Of a DNA stretch of 64,000 bases, positions 1 through 9,152 are shown one piece after another. Under the pieces are notes generated by a model, which saw only the letters and a program-made list of their open reading frames with translations, had not been told where the DNA came from and did no database searches. The DNA lies in contig JBMDXQ010000125.1 in the NCBI GenBank assembly GCA_048594975.1, positions 1 to 64,000 on the forward strand, given 5' to 3'. This DNA is from JBMDXB01 sp048594975. Lineage in GTDB: Bacteria > Acidobacteriota > Vicinamibacteria > Vicinamibacterales > 2-12-FULL-66-21. A program made the translations under genes and the position numbers. The number at the start of each line of letters is the position of its first letter. Within the stretch, counting starts at the first letter, position 1.

Positions 1-377
1 CCGACGCGATCGGCGATCACCTTCAAGCCGGGCATGTACGTCCCCGCGAGCCCGGCGCCCGCGATCGTCTGCGCCGCCGCCGCGGTCCAGACGCCGCCGG
101 CCCACAGCCCGAAGGCCGCCGCGCCGACCGCCGTCGTCGCGCACGCCCCCAGCCACACGGATCGCGCGTCGATGCGATCGGTCACGCTCGCGAGCACGGG
201 GACCGCGAGCATGTACCCGGCGTAGTACGCGCTGCCGATCCACCCGGACTCCGTGTTGCTCAGGCGCCACGCCTCCTGCAGCGCGGGCTGCAGCGCGAGG
301 AACATGGAGAACGGGGTCATGCTCAGGACTTCGGCGACGCACAACACGGCGACGACCAGACCGAGCCGGGAGGGCAC
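1..377 (-). CDS. MFS transporter, N-terminal part (runs off window)
   Basis: This is the first 125 residues of an inner-membrane transporter; the rest lies before position 1. Translation gives four hydrophobic segments in succession, with a V-T-D-R-x-D stretch between segments 2 and 3 that resembles MFS motif A. The start is taken as GTG at 377 because in-frame stops lie a few codons upstream. The substrate cannot be told from this fragment. It is divergent from the DUF1684 gene, with 45 bp between them. Other polytopic carriers are possible, but segment spacing and the motif favour MFS. Confidence 0.72.
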   Translation of the reverse strand, partial: MPSRLGLVVAVLCVAEVLSMTPFSMFLALQPALQEAWRLSNTESGWIGSAYYAGYMLAVPVLASVTDRIDARSVWLGACATTAVGAAAFGLWAGGVWTAAAAQTIAGAGLAGTYMPGLKVIADRV

Positions 378-422
378 ACGACATTATCAGCTCGACCGCG
401 GGCGCTGAGGTACACTCGACTC

Positions 423-1298
423 ATGGCCCTCCACGCGCTGATCGCCGTGCTGCTGATCGTCTTCGCCCCCGCCGCGGCCGCGCAGGATCCGGATGCCGCC
501 GTCGCGGGCTGGCGTGCGAAGCACGAAGAGTCGTACCGGCGGAACTACGTGACCATCGCGGGCCTTCACGAGCTGAAGCCGGGCGTCAACACCGCCGGCA
601 GCGCCGCCGGCAACGACATCGTGCTGCCGCCGTCCACTCCCGCAACGGTCGGCCGGTTCATCCGCGAAGGGCAGTCGGTCAGGTTCGAGCCCGCGCCCGG
701 CGTGCCGGTGCTGCTCAACGGCAAGCCCGTCACCAGCGCCATCGTCCTGCGAGACGACTCGACGGCCCAGGTCGACGAGCTCGTGCTCGGCGACATCCGG
801 ATCGTCGTCCACCCCAGCGGGGAGAACCGTACGCTTCGCGTGCGCGATCCCAACGGGAAGCCCGCGCGCGAGTTCGCCGGATTCGCGTGGTTCCCGATCG
901 ACCCGACGTATCGCGTCACCGGACGCCTGATCAAGGACGCGCAGCCGAAGAAGATGAAGGTCCTGAACACGTACGGCGACGCCGACGAATACTCGAGCGA
1001 GGGGGTCGTCGAGTTCATGCTGCGCGGGCGGACGGTGCGCCTGCGTCCGTTCACGACGCGGCCGGGACGCTTCTTCTTCGTCTTCCGCGACGCCTCGAGC
1101 GGACAGGAGACGTACGAAACCGCGCGATTCCTCTATTCGGATCTTCGCGACGACGGCACGACGGTGCTGGACTTCAACATGGCCTACAACCCGCCGTGCG
1201 CGTTCAACTCGTTCACGACCTGCCCGATCCCCCTGAAGGAGAACCGGCTGCCCGTGAAGATCCTGGCGGGCGAGAAGAAGTACGCCGGGGCGAAGTAG
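423..1298 (+). CDS. DUF1684 domain-containing exported protein
   Basis: A 291-residue protein with an N-terminal signal peptide (about residues 1-20, cleavage near AAA-QD), so it is probably exported. The body matches the DUF1684 family, shown best by the C-terminal signature YNPPCAFNSFTTCPIP (about residues 252-267) followed by ENRLPVKI, and by the central FAWFPIDP stretch. The family has no firmly assigned reaction, and no catalytic residues can be named. It ends 131 bp before the PadR gene and is probably a separate transcript. The start ATG at 423 has a weak GAGGT upstream. Confidence 0.85.
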   Translation: MALHALIAVLLIVFAPAAAAQDPDAAVAGWRAKHEESYRRNYVTIAGLHELKPGVNTAGSAAGNDIVLPPSTPATVGRFIREGQSVRFEPAPGVPVLLNGKPVTSAIVLRDDSTAQVDELVLGDIRIVVHPSGENRTLRVRDPNGKPAREFAGFAWFPIDPTYRVTGRLIKDAQPKKMKVLNTYGDADEYSSEGVVEFMLRGRTVRLRPFTTRPGRFFFVFRDASSGQETYETARFLYSDLRDDGTTVLDFNMAYNPPCAFNSFTTCPIPLKENRLPVKILAGEKKYAGAK

Positions 1299-1429
1299 CT
1301 ATCGGACGAACGCCTCGCAGAACGCCCGCCGTTCGCCGCCCCGCTTGACCGGATGGCGCGGCTCCTGTAAGCTCCCCCGCGCGCGATATCGAAGTCCTAT
1401 AACGGTCTCCCGGGCGCAGGCGGGCACGC

Positions 1430-1762
1430 ATGTCCAGGCAGCAGACGGAACTCCTCAAGGGCACGCTCGATCTCCTCATTCTCAAGACGCTCGCGCTCGA
1501 GCCGCGCCACGGCGTCGGCGTCGCGGATCGCATCGCGCAGATCACCGGGGGCACGTTCCAGGTGAAGCCGGGCTCGCTCTTCCCGGCGCTGCACCGGCTC
1601 GAACAGGAGGGGTTCATCAGCGGCGCCTGGACGACGACGCCGGAAGGACACCGCGCCAAGTACTACCGGATCACGGCCGCGGGCCAGCGCCAGCTCGCCG
1701 CCGAGAAGAAGACCTGGGCGCGCATCGTCGTCGCCATCGGCCGGATTCTCGAAGCGGAGTAG
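1430..1762 (+). CDS. PadR-family transcriptional regulator (ADOP-linked)
   Basis: A 110-residue winged-helix repressor of the short PadR type. It opens with LLKGTLDLLILKTL, continues with the recognition region PGSLFPALHRLEQEGFI (about residues 47-63) and the wing containing HRAKYYRIT, then a short C-terminal helix. In acidobacteria such genes are commonly linked to ADOP permeases, and here the ADOP starts 3 bp after the stop, so the two are surely cotranscribed and the regulator probably controls its own operon. The upstream region at about 1383-1402 is AT-richer than its surroundings and is the likely operator/promoter, but no clean palindrome is visible. Confidence 0.92.
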   Translation: MSRQQTELLKGTLDLLILKTLALEPRHGVGVADRIAQITGGTFQVKPGSLFPALHRLEQEGFISGAWTTTPEGHRAKYYRITAAGQRQLAAEKKTWARIVVAIGRILEAE

Positions 1763-1765
1763 GCC

Positions 1766-4399
1766 ATGCCGGTGCTCCCGCGCGTGCGCAGCCTGTGGAA
1801 CACGCTGGTCCACAAGGACCACCTCGATCGCGACCTGGATGACGAGCTGCGGGCGGCGGTCGAGACGCTGGCGGCGCACTACCGGCGCGAGGGCCTCGAT
1901 CCCGCGGCGGCGCGACGCGCCGCGGCCCGGCGCCTCGGCGGCATCGAGACGGTGCGCGACGACGTGCGTGAGGCGCGGATCGGCGCGGGTCTCGACGCGC
2001 TGGCGCTCGACCTGCGCTACGCGTGGCGCGGGCTGCGCCGGGCGCCCGGCTTCACGGCGGTCGTCGTCGTCACGCTGGCGCTCGGCATCGGCGCCAACAC
2101 CGCGATTTTCAGCGTAGTGCACGCGATGCTGCTGAAGCCGCTCCCCTACCGCGACGCCCGGGAGCTCGCGTTCGTCTGGCTCGATCGCACCCGCACCAGC
2201 GCCACGCGCAGCGGTCTCGGGTACCCGCGCGGACCGATGTCCGGGCCGGACCTGCGCGACCTGCGCGAGCGGACGCGGTCATTCGCGGCGTTCGGCGGCA
2301 TCTGGGCGAGCGGCACGATCGCGCTCACCGCGGGCAACGACCCGGAGCAGCTGCGCGGCGCGCTCGTCACTACCAACTTCTTCGACGTAGTCGGCGTCGG
2401 CGCCGCGCTCGGACGCACCTTCCGGCCGGAGGACTCCACCGCCGGCACGCAGGCGCTGGTCATCGGCTGGGAGCTCTTTCAGCGGCGTTTCGGCGGCGAT
2501 CCGTCCGCGATCGGCCGCCGCGTCGAGGTGAACGACGGCTTCGCGACGATCGTCGGCGTGCTGCCGCGCGACTTCCGCCTGCTCCTGCCGCCGGACGCCG
2601 CCGTCCCGGATCACCTGCAGGCCTTCGCGCCGTTCTGGCCCGATCTCGAGAACGGCCCGCGCCGCAACCTGTTCCTGCGCGTGATCGGGCGGATGAAGCC
2701 GGGCGTCACGCTCGAGCATGCCCGCGACGATGTCGCGGCAATGTCGCGCACGCTGACCGGCGAGCTGGGGGCGCAGCGCGCCTTCACCGTCGTGGCGCTT
2801 CAGGACGATGGGGTGCGCGAGCTTCGCGGGCCGTTACTGGCGCTCTTCGCCGGCGTGGCGATCCTGCTGGCCATTGCGGGCGTCAACGTCGCCGGCCTGC
2901 TCGTCGCGCGGGCGGCGGCCCGATCAAAGGAGACCTCGCTGCGTCTCGCGCTCGGCGCCGGGCGCAGCCGGCTGCTCCGCCAGTCGATCGCCGAGGGGCT
3001 ACTGCTCTCCGCCGCCGGGGCGGCGGCAGGACTCCTCGCCGGGTTCGTTGCGCTGCGCGTCCTGCTCGCGCTCAGGCCTGAGCCGCTGGGCCGACTCGAT
3101 GCTTCGCGGATCGACGGGGCGGTGCTGGCCTTCACGGTCGCGGTCGCGATCGCCTGGGGCCTGCTGCTGTCGCTCGCGCCACTGGTCGAGCTCCTGAAGG
3201 CCGACCCGTGCGGCTCGCTACGGTCGCCATCGCGCACGACCTCCGCCCCGGTGCGCTACCGCGCGCGCGCCAGCCTCATCGTCGGGCAGATCGCGCTCAG
3301 CGTCGTCCTGCTCGCCGCCGCCGCGCTCCTGGTCCGCGCCTTCATCGCGGTCACGCGGATCGACCCCGGCTTCCGGACGGAGCGCCAGCTCACGTTCCGC
3401 ACCCTGGTGCCACGCGAGACGTTCGTGCGCGAGCTCCTCGAGAAGATCGCGCCGCTCCCGGGCGTGACCGGCGCGGGGGCCTTCAGCCACCTTCCCTACG
3501 ACGATCTGCCGAACTGGGGGCTGCCCTACAGCCTCGAAGCGCCGATCCCGCCCGACGCCCCGTTCGCCGACGCCCGGTCGGTCTCGCCGGGGCTGCTCGA
3601 GACGCTCGGCGCCCGCCTGGTCGAGGGGCGGTTGTTCACGGATCTCGATCGCGATCCGCGCCACCCCGTCGTGATCGTCGACGACCACCTGGCGCGCCTG
3701 CTCTGGCCGGGACACAGCGCGCTCGGGCAGCAGTTCAACGTGAACGTCGGTGACTCCCGGCGGCCGGCGGTGGTGGGCGTCATCCGGCACCTCCGTCTGC
3801 GCAGCCTCGAGGCGGACCTCCTGCCGCAGATCTTCGTGCCGTGGCAGCTCGCGCAGCGCAACCCGATGGCATTCGTCGTCGGGACCGATGGGGATCCGCT
3901 GTTGGTGGCCCCTGGCATCCGGGAAGCGGCACTGTCGCTGGATCGCCGCTGCGCAGTCTATGACGTGCGGCCGCTGACCGAGTACGTGGACGCCGCGCGG
4001 GCCATGCGCCGGTTCACGGTGGTGCTCGCCGCGGCGTTCGCGACGACGGCGCTGGCGCTCACGGCCATCGGCGTGTACGGCGTGCTCGCCTACAGCGTCG
4101 CCCGACGCCGCCACGAGTTCGGCGTCCGGCGGGCGCTCGGCGCCGATGCCGGACAGGTCGTGCGGGGCGTACTGCGCGAAGGGCTGGCGTTCGCCTGCGC
4201 CGGCTGCGCGGCCGGGATCGCAGGCGCGTTCGCCGCCGGCCGCGTGCTGCTGGGCCAACTTTACGGAGTCCAGCCGCACGACCCGATCAGCTACGCGGCG
4301 GCGGTGACGTTGATCCTCGGTTGCGCGCTCGTCGCGTGCGCGATCCCTGCCCTGCGCGCGGTCGCCGTCAGCCCGATGGAAGCGCTGCGGACGGGGTAG
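1766..4399 (+). CDS. ADOP-family FtsX/MacB-like permease with prefix domain
   Basis: An 877-residue inner-membrane protein. Residues 1-80 are the soluble permease prefix domain (DDELRAAVETL ... AARRLGGIETVRDDVREAR). A first transmembrane helix then carries the hallmark LALGIGANTAIFSVV, followed by a MacB-type periplasmic domain, three FtsX helices (about 345-450, with LRLALGAGRSRLLRQ), a second helix/periplasmic/three-helix set, and the terminal motif AVSPMEALRTG. The duplication of the MacB/FtsX unit and the absence of an adjacent ATPase fit the ADOP definition. Substrate and partner ATPase are unknown. It is cotranscribed with the PadR gene 3 bp upstream. Confidence 0.93.
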   Translation: MPVLPRVRSLWNTLVHKDHLDRDLDDELRAAVETLAAHYRREGLDPAAARRAAARRLGGIETVRDDVREARIGAGLDALALDLRYAWRGLRRAPGFTAVVVVTLALGIGANTAIFSVVHAMLLKPLPYRDARELAFVWLDRTRTSATRSGLGYPRGPMSGPDLRDLRERTRSFAAFGGIWASGTIALTAGNDPEQLRGALVTTNFFDVVGVGAALGRTFRPEDSTAGTQALVIGWELFQRRFGGDPSAIGRRVEVNDGFATIVGVLPRDFRLLLPPDAAVPDHLQAFAPFWPDLENGPRRNLFLRVIGRMKPGVTLEHARDDVAAMSRTLTGELGAQRAFTVVALQDDGVRELRGPLLALFAGVAILLAIAGVNVAGLLVARAAARSKETSLRLALGAGRSRLLRQSIAEGLLLSAAGAAAGLLAGFVALRVLLALRPEPLGRLDASRIDGAVLAFTVAVAIAWGLLLSLAPLVELLKADPCGSLRSPSRTTSAPVRYRARASLIVGQIALSVVLLAAAALLVRAFIAVTRIDPGFRTERQLTFRTLVPRETFVRELLEKIAPLPGVTGAGAFSHLPYDDLPNWGLPYSLEAPIPPDAPFADARSVSPGLLETLGARLVEGRLFTDLDRDPRHPVVIVDDHLARLLWPGHSALGQQFNVNVGDSRRPAVVGVIRHLRLRSLEADLLPQIFVPWQLAQRNPMAFVVGTDGDPLLVAPGIREAALSLDRRCAVYDVRPLTEYVDAARAMRRFTVVLAAAFATTALALTAIGVYGVLAYSVARRRHEFGVRRALGADAGQVVRGVLREGLAFACAGCAAGIAGAFAAGRVLLGQLYGVQPHDPISYAAAVTLILGCALVACAIPALRAVAVSPMEALRTG

Positions 4400-4623
4400 A
4401 TCTGCGGGCCGCCGAGCCAAGCGGCCCTGCGACCAGCGCAGTGTCGCCCCGAGCCAAGTCGAGGGGCGAAGCAGAAGGTAAAGCGCATGAGCCTTCAGCC
4501 CGCCGCGGCGCGCGGACGCGCGACGCGCAGTGCCGGGGTGGGGCCCCGGCGCCTTGGGAGGTGGGGTCCCCACGCGCAACCGAGTACTGCCGACCGAACG
4601 GTGAAAGAACCAAGGAGGAGGCA
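4400..4623. other. Intergenic region with GTGGGG(C/T)CCCCAC palindromes
   Basis: No convincing gene. It holds GC-rich palindromes, the clearest being GTGGGGTCCCCAC at 4561-4573 and GGTGGGGCCCC just before it. A related GTGGGGCCCCAC lies at 28159-28170. The 3' part holds the strong ribosome-binding site of the next gene. Confidence 0.5.
4612..4620 (+). promoter_or_regulatory. Strong ribosome-binding site deciding the start at 4624
   Basis: AAGGAGGAG lies three bases before the ATG at 4624. It shows that the open frame running from 4321 does not begin upstream but at this ATG, which also gives a clean signal peptide. Confidence 0.8.
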
Positions 4624-5604
4624 ATGAAACCCAGAGCATTCCTCGTCGCGGCCTGCCTGCTCACGACCGCGGTCGTCGCGGCGGCGCAGTCGAAGCCGAA
4701 GGCGGACGAGCTCTCCGGTACGTGGACCGGCCACATGGGCCCGAACGACAAAGAGCGCCAACCGATCACCGTCACGATCACGTTCGACGGCAAGGCCATC
4801 TCGGGACTGATCACCGGTCCGCCGTACCCAGGCGACATCACCGGTGGCTCGTACGATACCCAGACCGGGGCACTGCGGCTCGACGTCGTCGTGCGAAACG
4901 ACGAGAAGACCCGGGTCGTGTTCGACGGAAAGGTCGTGAAGGGGACCGCCACCGGCATCGTCAAGTTCGAGGATCGGCAAGGGGTTTTTTCGATTACCAG
5001 GAAGGGCGCAGGGCAGTCCGCGGCCGAGCCGTCTTCCGACAAGCCGGCTGACGCGGCGAGAAAGCCGGACGCCGGGAAGCGCACGCCCGAGGAGCTCGAG
5101 GCGCTCTTCGAGGCGCACAAGGGTGACTTCGACTACCTGCTCGGCGACTGGGAGTTCACCGCGCAGAGCCAGGAGTACGGCAAGCTGCGCGGCTACTGGA
5201 GCGCCGTGAAGCTCGACGAAGGCCAGATCCTCGACGAGTACCGCGTCGTCGGCGACAAGGCGGAGACCTATTACGTCACGACGACGCTGCGGAACTACAA
5301 CAAGTTCGCGGACCGCTGGGAGCTGGTGGGGGCGGACGCGGGGTCCGGGCTGCAGGACGTCGGCCGCGGCATGCACGTGGGCGGCGAAGTCCGCATCGAG
5401 CAGCGGTTCGGAGTGGCAGGCGGCGACGCGAGCGTCTGGCGCATCCGCTACTTCAACATCAAGCCGGACAGCTTCTCGTGGGCCGCGGACCGATCGACCG
5501 ACGGCGGGAAGACCTGGGTCAAGGACTTCCAGACGATCGAGGCCCGGCGGATCGGCCCGCCGCGCACGCTCGGGGCGCTCGCCCCGGCGCGGAAAGGCGG
5601 CTAG
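4624..5604 (+). CDS. Secreted two-domain protein with DUF1579-like C-terminus
   Basis: A 326-residue protein with a signal peptide (residues 1-21, AAA-QS). The N-terminal third (about 25-125) is a small beta-rich domain (SGTWTGHMGP ... ITVTITFDGKAISG ... FDGKVVKGTATG) of the kind often appended in acidobacterial secreted proteins. A low-complexity linker follows (130-160), then a C-terminal domain with LLGDWEF, LRNYNKFADRWELVG and WAADRSTDGGKTWVKDF that resembles DUF1579-type lipocalin-like proteins. No enzymatic residues are recognised. The start at 4624 is chosen from the strong ribosome-binding site. A likely envelope or secreted binding role is inference. Confidence 0.78.
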   Translation: MKPRAFLVAACLLTTAVVAAAQSKPKADELSGTWTGHMGPNDKERQPITVTITFDGKAISGLITGPPYPGDITGGSYDTQTGALRLDVVVRNDEKTRVVFDGKVVKGTATGIVKFEDRQGVFSITRKGAGQSAAEPSSDKPADAARKPDAGKRTPEELEALFEAHKGDFDYLLGDWEFTAQSQEYGKLRGYWSAVKLDEGQILDEYRVVGDKAETYYVTTTLRNYNKFADRWELVGADAGSGLQDVGRGMHVGGEVRIEQRFGVAGGDASVWRIRYFNIKPDSFSWAADRSTDGGKTWVKDFQTIEARRIGPPRTLGALAPARKGG

Positions 5605-5614
5605 AGTAACGGGC

Positions 5615-6453
5615 GTGCCGCGCGCGCCGTTTCCCGACTGGGTCGTCCCGATGGCGGCGACGCTGACCCAGGAGCGTTTCACCGGGCCGGACTGGATCTT
5701 CGAGCGCAAGCTGGACGGCATCCGCGTACTCGCATTCAAGCGCGCGACGTCCGCCTGTACTCGCGCAATCACCTGCCGCAGAACCGCTGCTACCCCGCCG
5801 TCGTCGAGGCGATCGCCGACCTGCCCGCCGACGACGCGATCCTCGACGGCGAGGCGGCCTGGGATCCTGCCTCGCGCGTCGCCTACCACGTGTTCGACGT
5901 CATCTGGCTGAACGGCGAGGACGTTCGTGATCGGCCGCTCGCCGAACGACGCGTGCTGCTCCGGGCACTTCCGCTGAAGGCGCCGCTCGGCCGCGTTGCC
6001 GAGTTGCAGGACGAGCTGCCGTGGGAGCGTGCGTGCCGCGAGGGCTGGGAGGGAGTGATCGCCAAGCGGCGCGACTCGCGCTACGAGCACCGCCGTTCGC
6101 CGCATTGGCTGAAGATGAAGTGCGAGGAGGCGCGTGACTTCCTGGTCGGCGGGTTCACCGATCCGCAGGGCGGCCGCGTCGGCCTCGGCGCGCTGCTCAT
6201 CGGCCACCGTGATGGCGGCGAGTTCGTCTTCGCGGGCAAGGTCGGCACCGGCCTGGACGCGAAGATGCTGCGCGCGTTGCGCGCGCGGCTCGACGCGAGC
6301 GAAGTGCCGGCGCCGCCGTTCACGAAGGCGACCGGGCTGCCGCGCAAGGGCGCCCACTGGGTGCGGCCGGAGATCGCCGTGCGCGTCGCGTTCATCGAGT
6401 GGACGGCGCACGGCAAGCTGCGTCACCCGCGCCTGCTGGAAGTCCACCGGTGA
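5615..6453 (+). pseudogene. ligD: ATP-dependent DNA ligase of the LigD type, frameshifted
   Basis: This encodes the ligase half of a bacterial NHEJ LigD system. The first frame (GTG at 5615) carries motif I, FERKLDGIRVL, with the adenylated lysine at residue 32. Near 5741-5743 the homology jumps to another frame, which reads RDVRLYSRNHLPQN and continues with YHVFDVIW (motif III), EGVIAKR (motif IV), WLKMKC (motif V) and an OB-fold domain to the stop at 6451. One missing base restores a single frame of about 279 residues. It may be a true frameshift or a sequencing error. The stop overlaps the GTG of the polymerase gene (GTGA), as expected of a functional operon. Confidence 0.82.
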
Positions 6454-7331
6454 TCACCCACCCGGACAAGGTCCTCTTTCCGGAGGACGGGATCACCAAG
6501 GGCGAGCTGGCGGCGTACTACGAAATGGTTGCGCCGGTCATGCTGCCGCACATCCGCGCGCGGCCGGTCACCATGGAACGCTTCCCGTCAGGGATCGGCA
6601 AGAAGGGCTTCCTGCAGAAGGACGTGTCGAAAGACTTCCCGCCATGGCTGCAACGGGTCGAGGTGCCGAAGAAGGACGGCGTCGTCCATCACCCGATCGT
6701 CACCGACACCCGGTCCCTGCTCTGGCTGGCGAACCAGAACTCGATTACCCCGCACGTGTGGACCTCGCGTGCGCCCGACGTCTACCATCCCGACATCTGC
6801 GTGTTCGATCTCGATCCGTCGGTGGACGATGCGCGCGCGCTGGTCGCGGCGGCGGTCGCGCTGCGCGACCTGCTCGGGGAGCTCGGGCTGCCCGCGTGGG
6901 CGAAGGCGTCCGGCTCGAAGGGCTTTCACATCGTCGTGCCGCTCGATGGCAAGGCGCGCATGGGCGACGTCGCCGGCTTCGCGCACGCGGTCGGCATGCT
7001 GTTCGTGGCGCGCAACCCGGCAACGCTCACGCAGGAGTTCCTCAAGTCGGATCGCGGGCGCCGCATCCTCGTTGACACCGGCCGGAACGGCTACAGCGCG
7101 ACGCACGCCGCCGCGTACGCGGTACGGGCGAGGCCGGGCGCGCCGGTGTCAGCGCCGTGCACGTGGGAGGAGCTCGAGGCGGGAACGGTGGGTCCGCGCA
7201 CCCTCACATTGCGCGCCATGGCGGCGCGGCTCGACGCGGTCGGCGACCTCTGGGCGGATATGCGGAGACACCGGCGCTCGCTGCGCGGGCCGGTGGAGAA
7301 GCTGCGCAAGCTGGCGGCCGGGCAGGGCTGA
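6450..7331 (+). CDS. ligD: LigD polymerase/primase-domain protein (NHEJ)
   Basis: A 293-residue stand-alone polymerase domain of the LigD/archaeo-eukaryotic primase type, which fills gaps at double-strand breaks. Evidence: the family opening ITHPDKVLFPEDGITKGEL, the metal-binding CVFDLDPS, the ASGSKGFHIVVPL motif, and VDTGRNGYSATHAAAYAVRA. The GTG start at 6450 is chosen because the family begins at ITHPDK; an in-frame ATG at 6399 lies inside the ligase gene. It overlaps the ligase stop by 4 bp, so the two LigD activities are split but coupled. No Ku gene is in the window. The stop codon lies in a degenerate copy of the GCAGCCCTGAAGGGCTGC repeat. Confidence 0.93.
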   Translation: MITHPDKVLFPEDGITKGELAAYYEMVAPVMLPHIRARPVTMERFPSGIGKKGFLQKDVSKDFPPWLQRVEVPKKDGVVHHPIVTDTRSLLWLANQNSITPHVWTSRAPDVYHPDICVFDLDPSVDDARALVAAAVALRDLLGELGLPAWAKASGSKGFHIVVPLDGKARMGDVAGFAHAVGMLFVARNPATLTQEFLKSDRGRRILVDTGRNGYSATHAAAYAVRARPGAPVSAPCTWEELEAGTVGPRTLTLRAMAARLDAVGDLWADMRRHRRSLRGPVEKLRKLAAGQG

Positions 7332-7374
7332 AGGCCTGCACTCCATCAGTCGGAGCGCAGCCCTTCAGGGCTGC
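7322..7374. repeat. Pair of GCAGCCCTGAAGGGCTGC-type palindromic repeats
   Basis: A degenerate copy (7322-7339) contains the stop codon of the LigD polymerase gene. A perfect copy, GCAGCCCTTCAGGGCTGC (the other orientation), lies at 7357-7374, just before the convergent peptidase gene ends. The same element recurs at 45143-45220, 47602-47619 and 53110-53127. Confidence 0.8.
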
Positions 7375-7388
7375 GCCGGCTGGGAACG

Positions 7389-8486
7389 CTACGGGACCTG
7401 CGCTGTTCCTTTCTGCTTCTCCAGCTCCGCGATCGCCGCGTCGAGCTGCTCGCGGTGGCGCGCGTCGGCCGCCGTCTCGCGGATCTTCTTCAGGGCATCC
7501 AGGTGCGCGGCCTGCAGCGCCTTCGGCGACTCGACCTTCATGTCCGGCTCGATGCCGGTCCCCTCCCAGTTGGTCTTCGTGATCGGGTTGATCGCGCGGC
7601 CGTTCGGAACCCAGATGCCGAACTGGTCGGTGATCCGCCGCACGCCGCCCGGATGAGCGCCGCCGCCGGTCGTCTCGCCGACGATCGTCGCCCGCTTCAG
7701 GTTCTTCAGGTTGTAGGTGAACTCCTCGGCCGCCGAGAAGGTGCGCGTGCTGGTGAGCACGTAGATCGGCTTCTCGCGGCCGTAGCGCCGGCCCTGCACG
7801 TGCGGCGACGTCCAGAACTGGCGCCGCTCGTCGCGTTCCCGAATGTAGAAGTCGTTCAAGTGGACGACGTCGTCGAAGAGGTAGCTGGAGATGAGGCCGA
7901 TCATCGCCGGCGAGCCGCCGCCGTTGCGCCGCAGGTCGAAGATGAGCGCGTCGGTGCCGGCGACGAAGTTCATCGCTGCGACTGCCGTCTCGCCCGCCTC
8001 CGGCGAGCCGCTGAAGCCGAGCAGCTCGATGTACCCGACGTTGCCGTCGAGGCGCTCCACGCGCTGGAACGCGAAGTTGCGACGGCGCTCTTCGGCGAGG
8101 GCGCGGGCGCGCTCCTCCGGCGGCGGCGGGCCCTTGCGTTGCGGGAAGCCCTCGGCACTGAAGATGACGCGCAAGTGCTTGTCCTTGCTCACTTCCTGCA
8201 GGTGCTTCGTCAGCGTCCCGGCAAAGGTGCGGGCGCTGGTGATCGCGTCGTACTCCTTGGCGGCCGCGCGCGCCCGGATGGCCTCGGCCATATTCTCGGC
8301 CGCGTCGGCAAAGATGTAGGCGCGCCGGAGGTGCTCGATGGCGCCGTCGATGACCGCCGTGCGCATGGCGGCGTCGATCGTGGCGTCGGGACCGGCCGGC
8401 GGCTGCTGCCCGCGCGCCGTGAAAGACGCGACGCTCAACGTGACGAGCAGCGTGACGAGCGCCGTGAGGGAGATTCGCGTGCGCAT
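7389..8486 (-). CDS. S41-family (C-terminal processing) serine peptidase
   Basis: A 365-residue exported peptidase. A signal peptide occupies residues 1-26 and an S41 N-terminal helical domain about 38-110. The peptidase core contains the strand VGYIELLGFSG, the FDLRRNGGG oxyanion loop (about 183-191) and the nucleophile in TSTRTFSAAEEF (Ser251), followed by GETTGGGAHPG. No PDZ domain is evident, as in the shorter retinol-binding-like or TSP-type S41 members that act on small peptides or unfolded envelope proteins. Convergent with the LigD operon; a repeat lies between them. Confidence 0.9.
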   Translation of the reverse strand: MRTRISLTALVTLLVTLSVASFTARGQQPPAGPDATIDAAMRTAVIDGAIEHLRRAYIFADAAENMAEAIRARAAAKEYDAITSARTFAGTLTKHLQEVSKDKHLRVIFSAEGFPQRKGPPPPEERARALAEERRRNFAFQRVERLDGNVGYIELLGFSGSPEAGETAVAAMNFVAGTDALIFDLRRNGGGSPAMIGLISSYLFDDVVHLNDFYIRERDERRQFWTSPHVQGRRYGREKPIYVLTSTRTFSAAEEFTYNLKNLKRATIVGETTGGGAHPGGVRRITDQFGIWVPNGRAINPITKTNWEGTGIEPDMKVESPKALQAAHLDALKKIRETAADARHREQLDAAIAELEKQKGTAQVP

Positions 8487-8576
8487 AGCGCGCGGATCGT
8501 AACACGCGCTGCTCCCGCACGCACCAGCGTCGGCTCGCCCCTAGTGTGCGATCGACGAGTCGCGGTAGTATGGGAC

Positions 8577-9005
8577 ATGCCTTACCCGGAAACGTTCATC
8601 GGACCGATGCGCGAGGAACTGACTCGGCTGGGCGCGCGGGAGCTCAGGACGGCGGCGGACGTCGACGCGCTGCTCGCCGAGCCGTCGAAGACGATCATGA
8701 TCGTCGTCAACTCGATGTGCGGCTGCGCCGCCGGCAAGGCCCGGCCGGGCATCGCCCTCGCCCTGCAGCACCCGGTGAAGCCGGACATCATCGCCACGGT
8801 GTTCGCCGGCGGCGACGTCGAGGCGACGGAGCGCGCCCGCCAGTTCTTCGCGCCGAACCCGCCGTCGTCGCCCTCGATCGCGATCATGCGCGACGGCCAG
8901 GTTCTGTACTTCATGCACCGCTACCAGATCGAGAACCAGCCCGCCGAGGCGATCGCGTGCGAGCTGACCGAGGCGTTCGATCGTCTCTGCGGAGCCCCGG
9001 CGTAG
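8577..9005 (+). CDS. Bacilliredoxin (BrxA/BrxB family)
   Basis: A 142-residue thioredoxin-fold protein of the YphP/YqiW family, which removes bacillithiol from S-bacillithiolated proteins in Firmicutes. The active-site motif is MCGCAAGKARPG with Cys48-Gly49-Cys50. Family features MPYPE, PPSSPSIAIMRDGQVLYFMHRYQIE and the C-terminal helix are intact. The ATG at 8577 is chosen because the family begins MPYP. Bacillithiol use outside Firmicutes is known in several lineages; here it is inferred only from this gene. Monocistronic, divergent from the S41 peptidase. Confidence 0.92.
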   Translation: MPYPETFIGPMREELTRLGARELRTAADVDALLAEPSKTIMIVVNSMCGCAAGKARPGIALALQHPVKPDIIATVFAGGDVEATERARQFFAPNPPSSPSIAIMRDGQVLYFMHRYQIENQPAEAIACELTEAFDRLCGAPA

Positions 9006-9152
9006 GGCCCAGGCCGCCTCGACAAGGCGGGCCTGGATGCTGTTGCCCTTCGGCTTTTGCGTTGACACCGGCGGGCGGTTTAGCCCTCGCGAACAACCAG
9101 CGTGGCGCCCGCGCCAGTTGACGCGGGACGCGCCCTCCGTTACACACGCCCC

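Noticed and set aside
4495..6447. A 650-codon minus-strand frame
   Set aside because: Antisense to the DUF1579-like protein and LigD ligase; composition is typical of a high-GC shadow and it crosses two unrelated genes.
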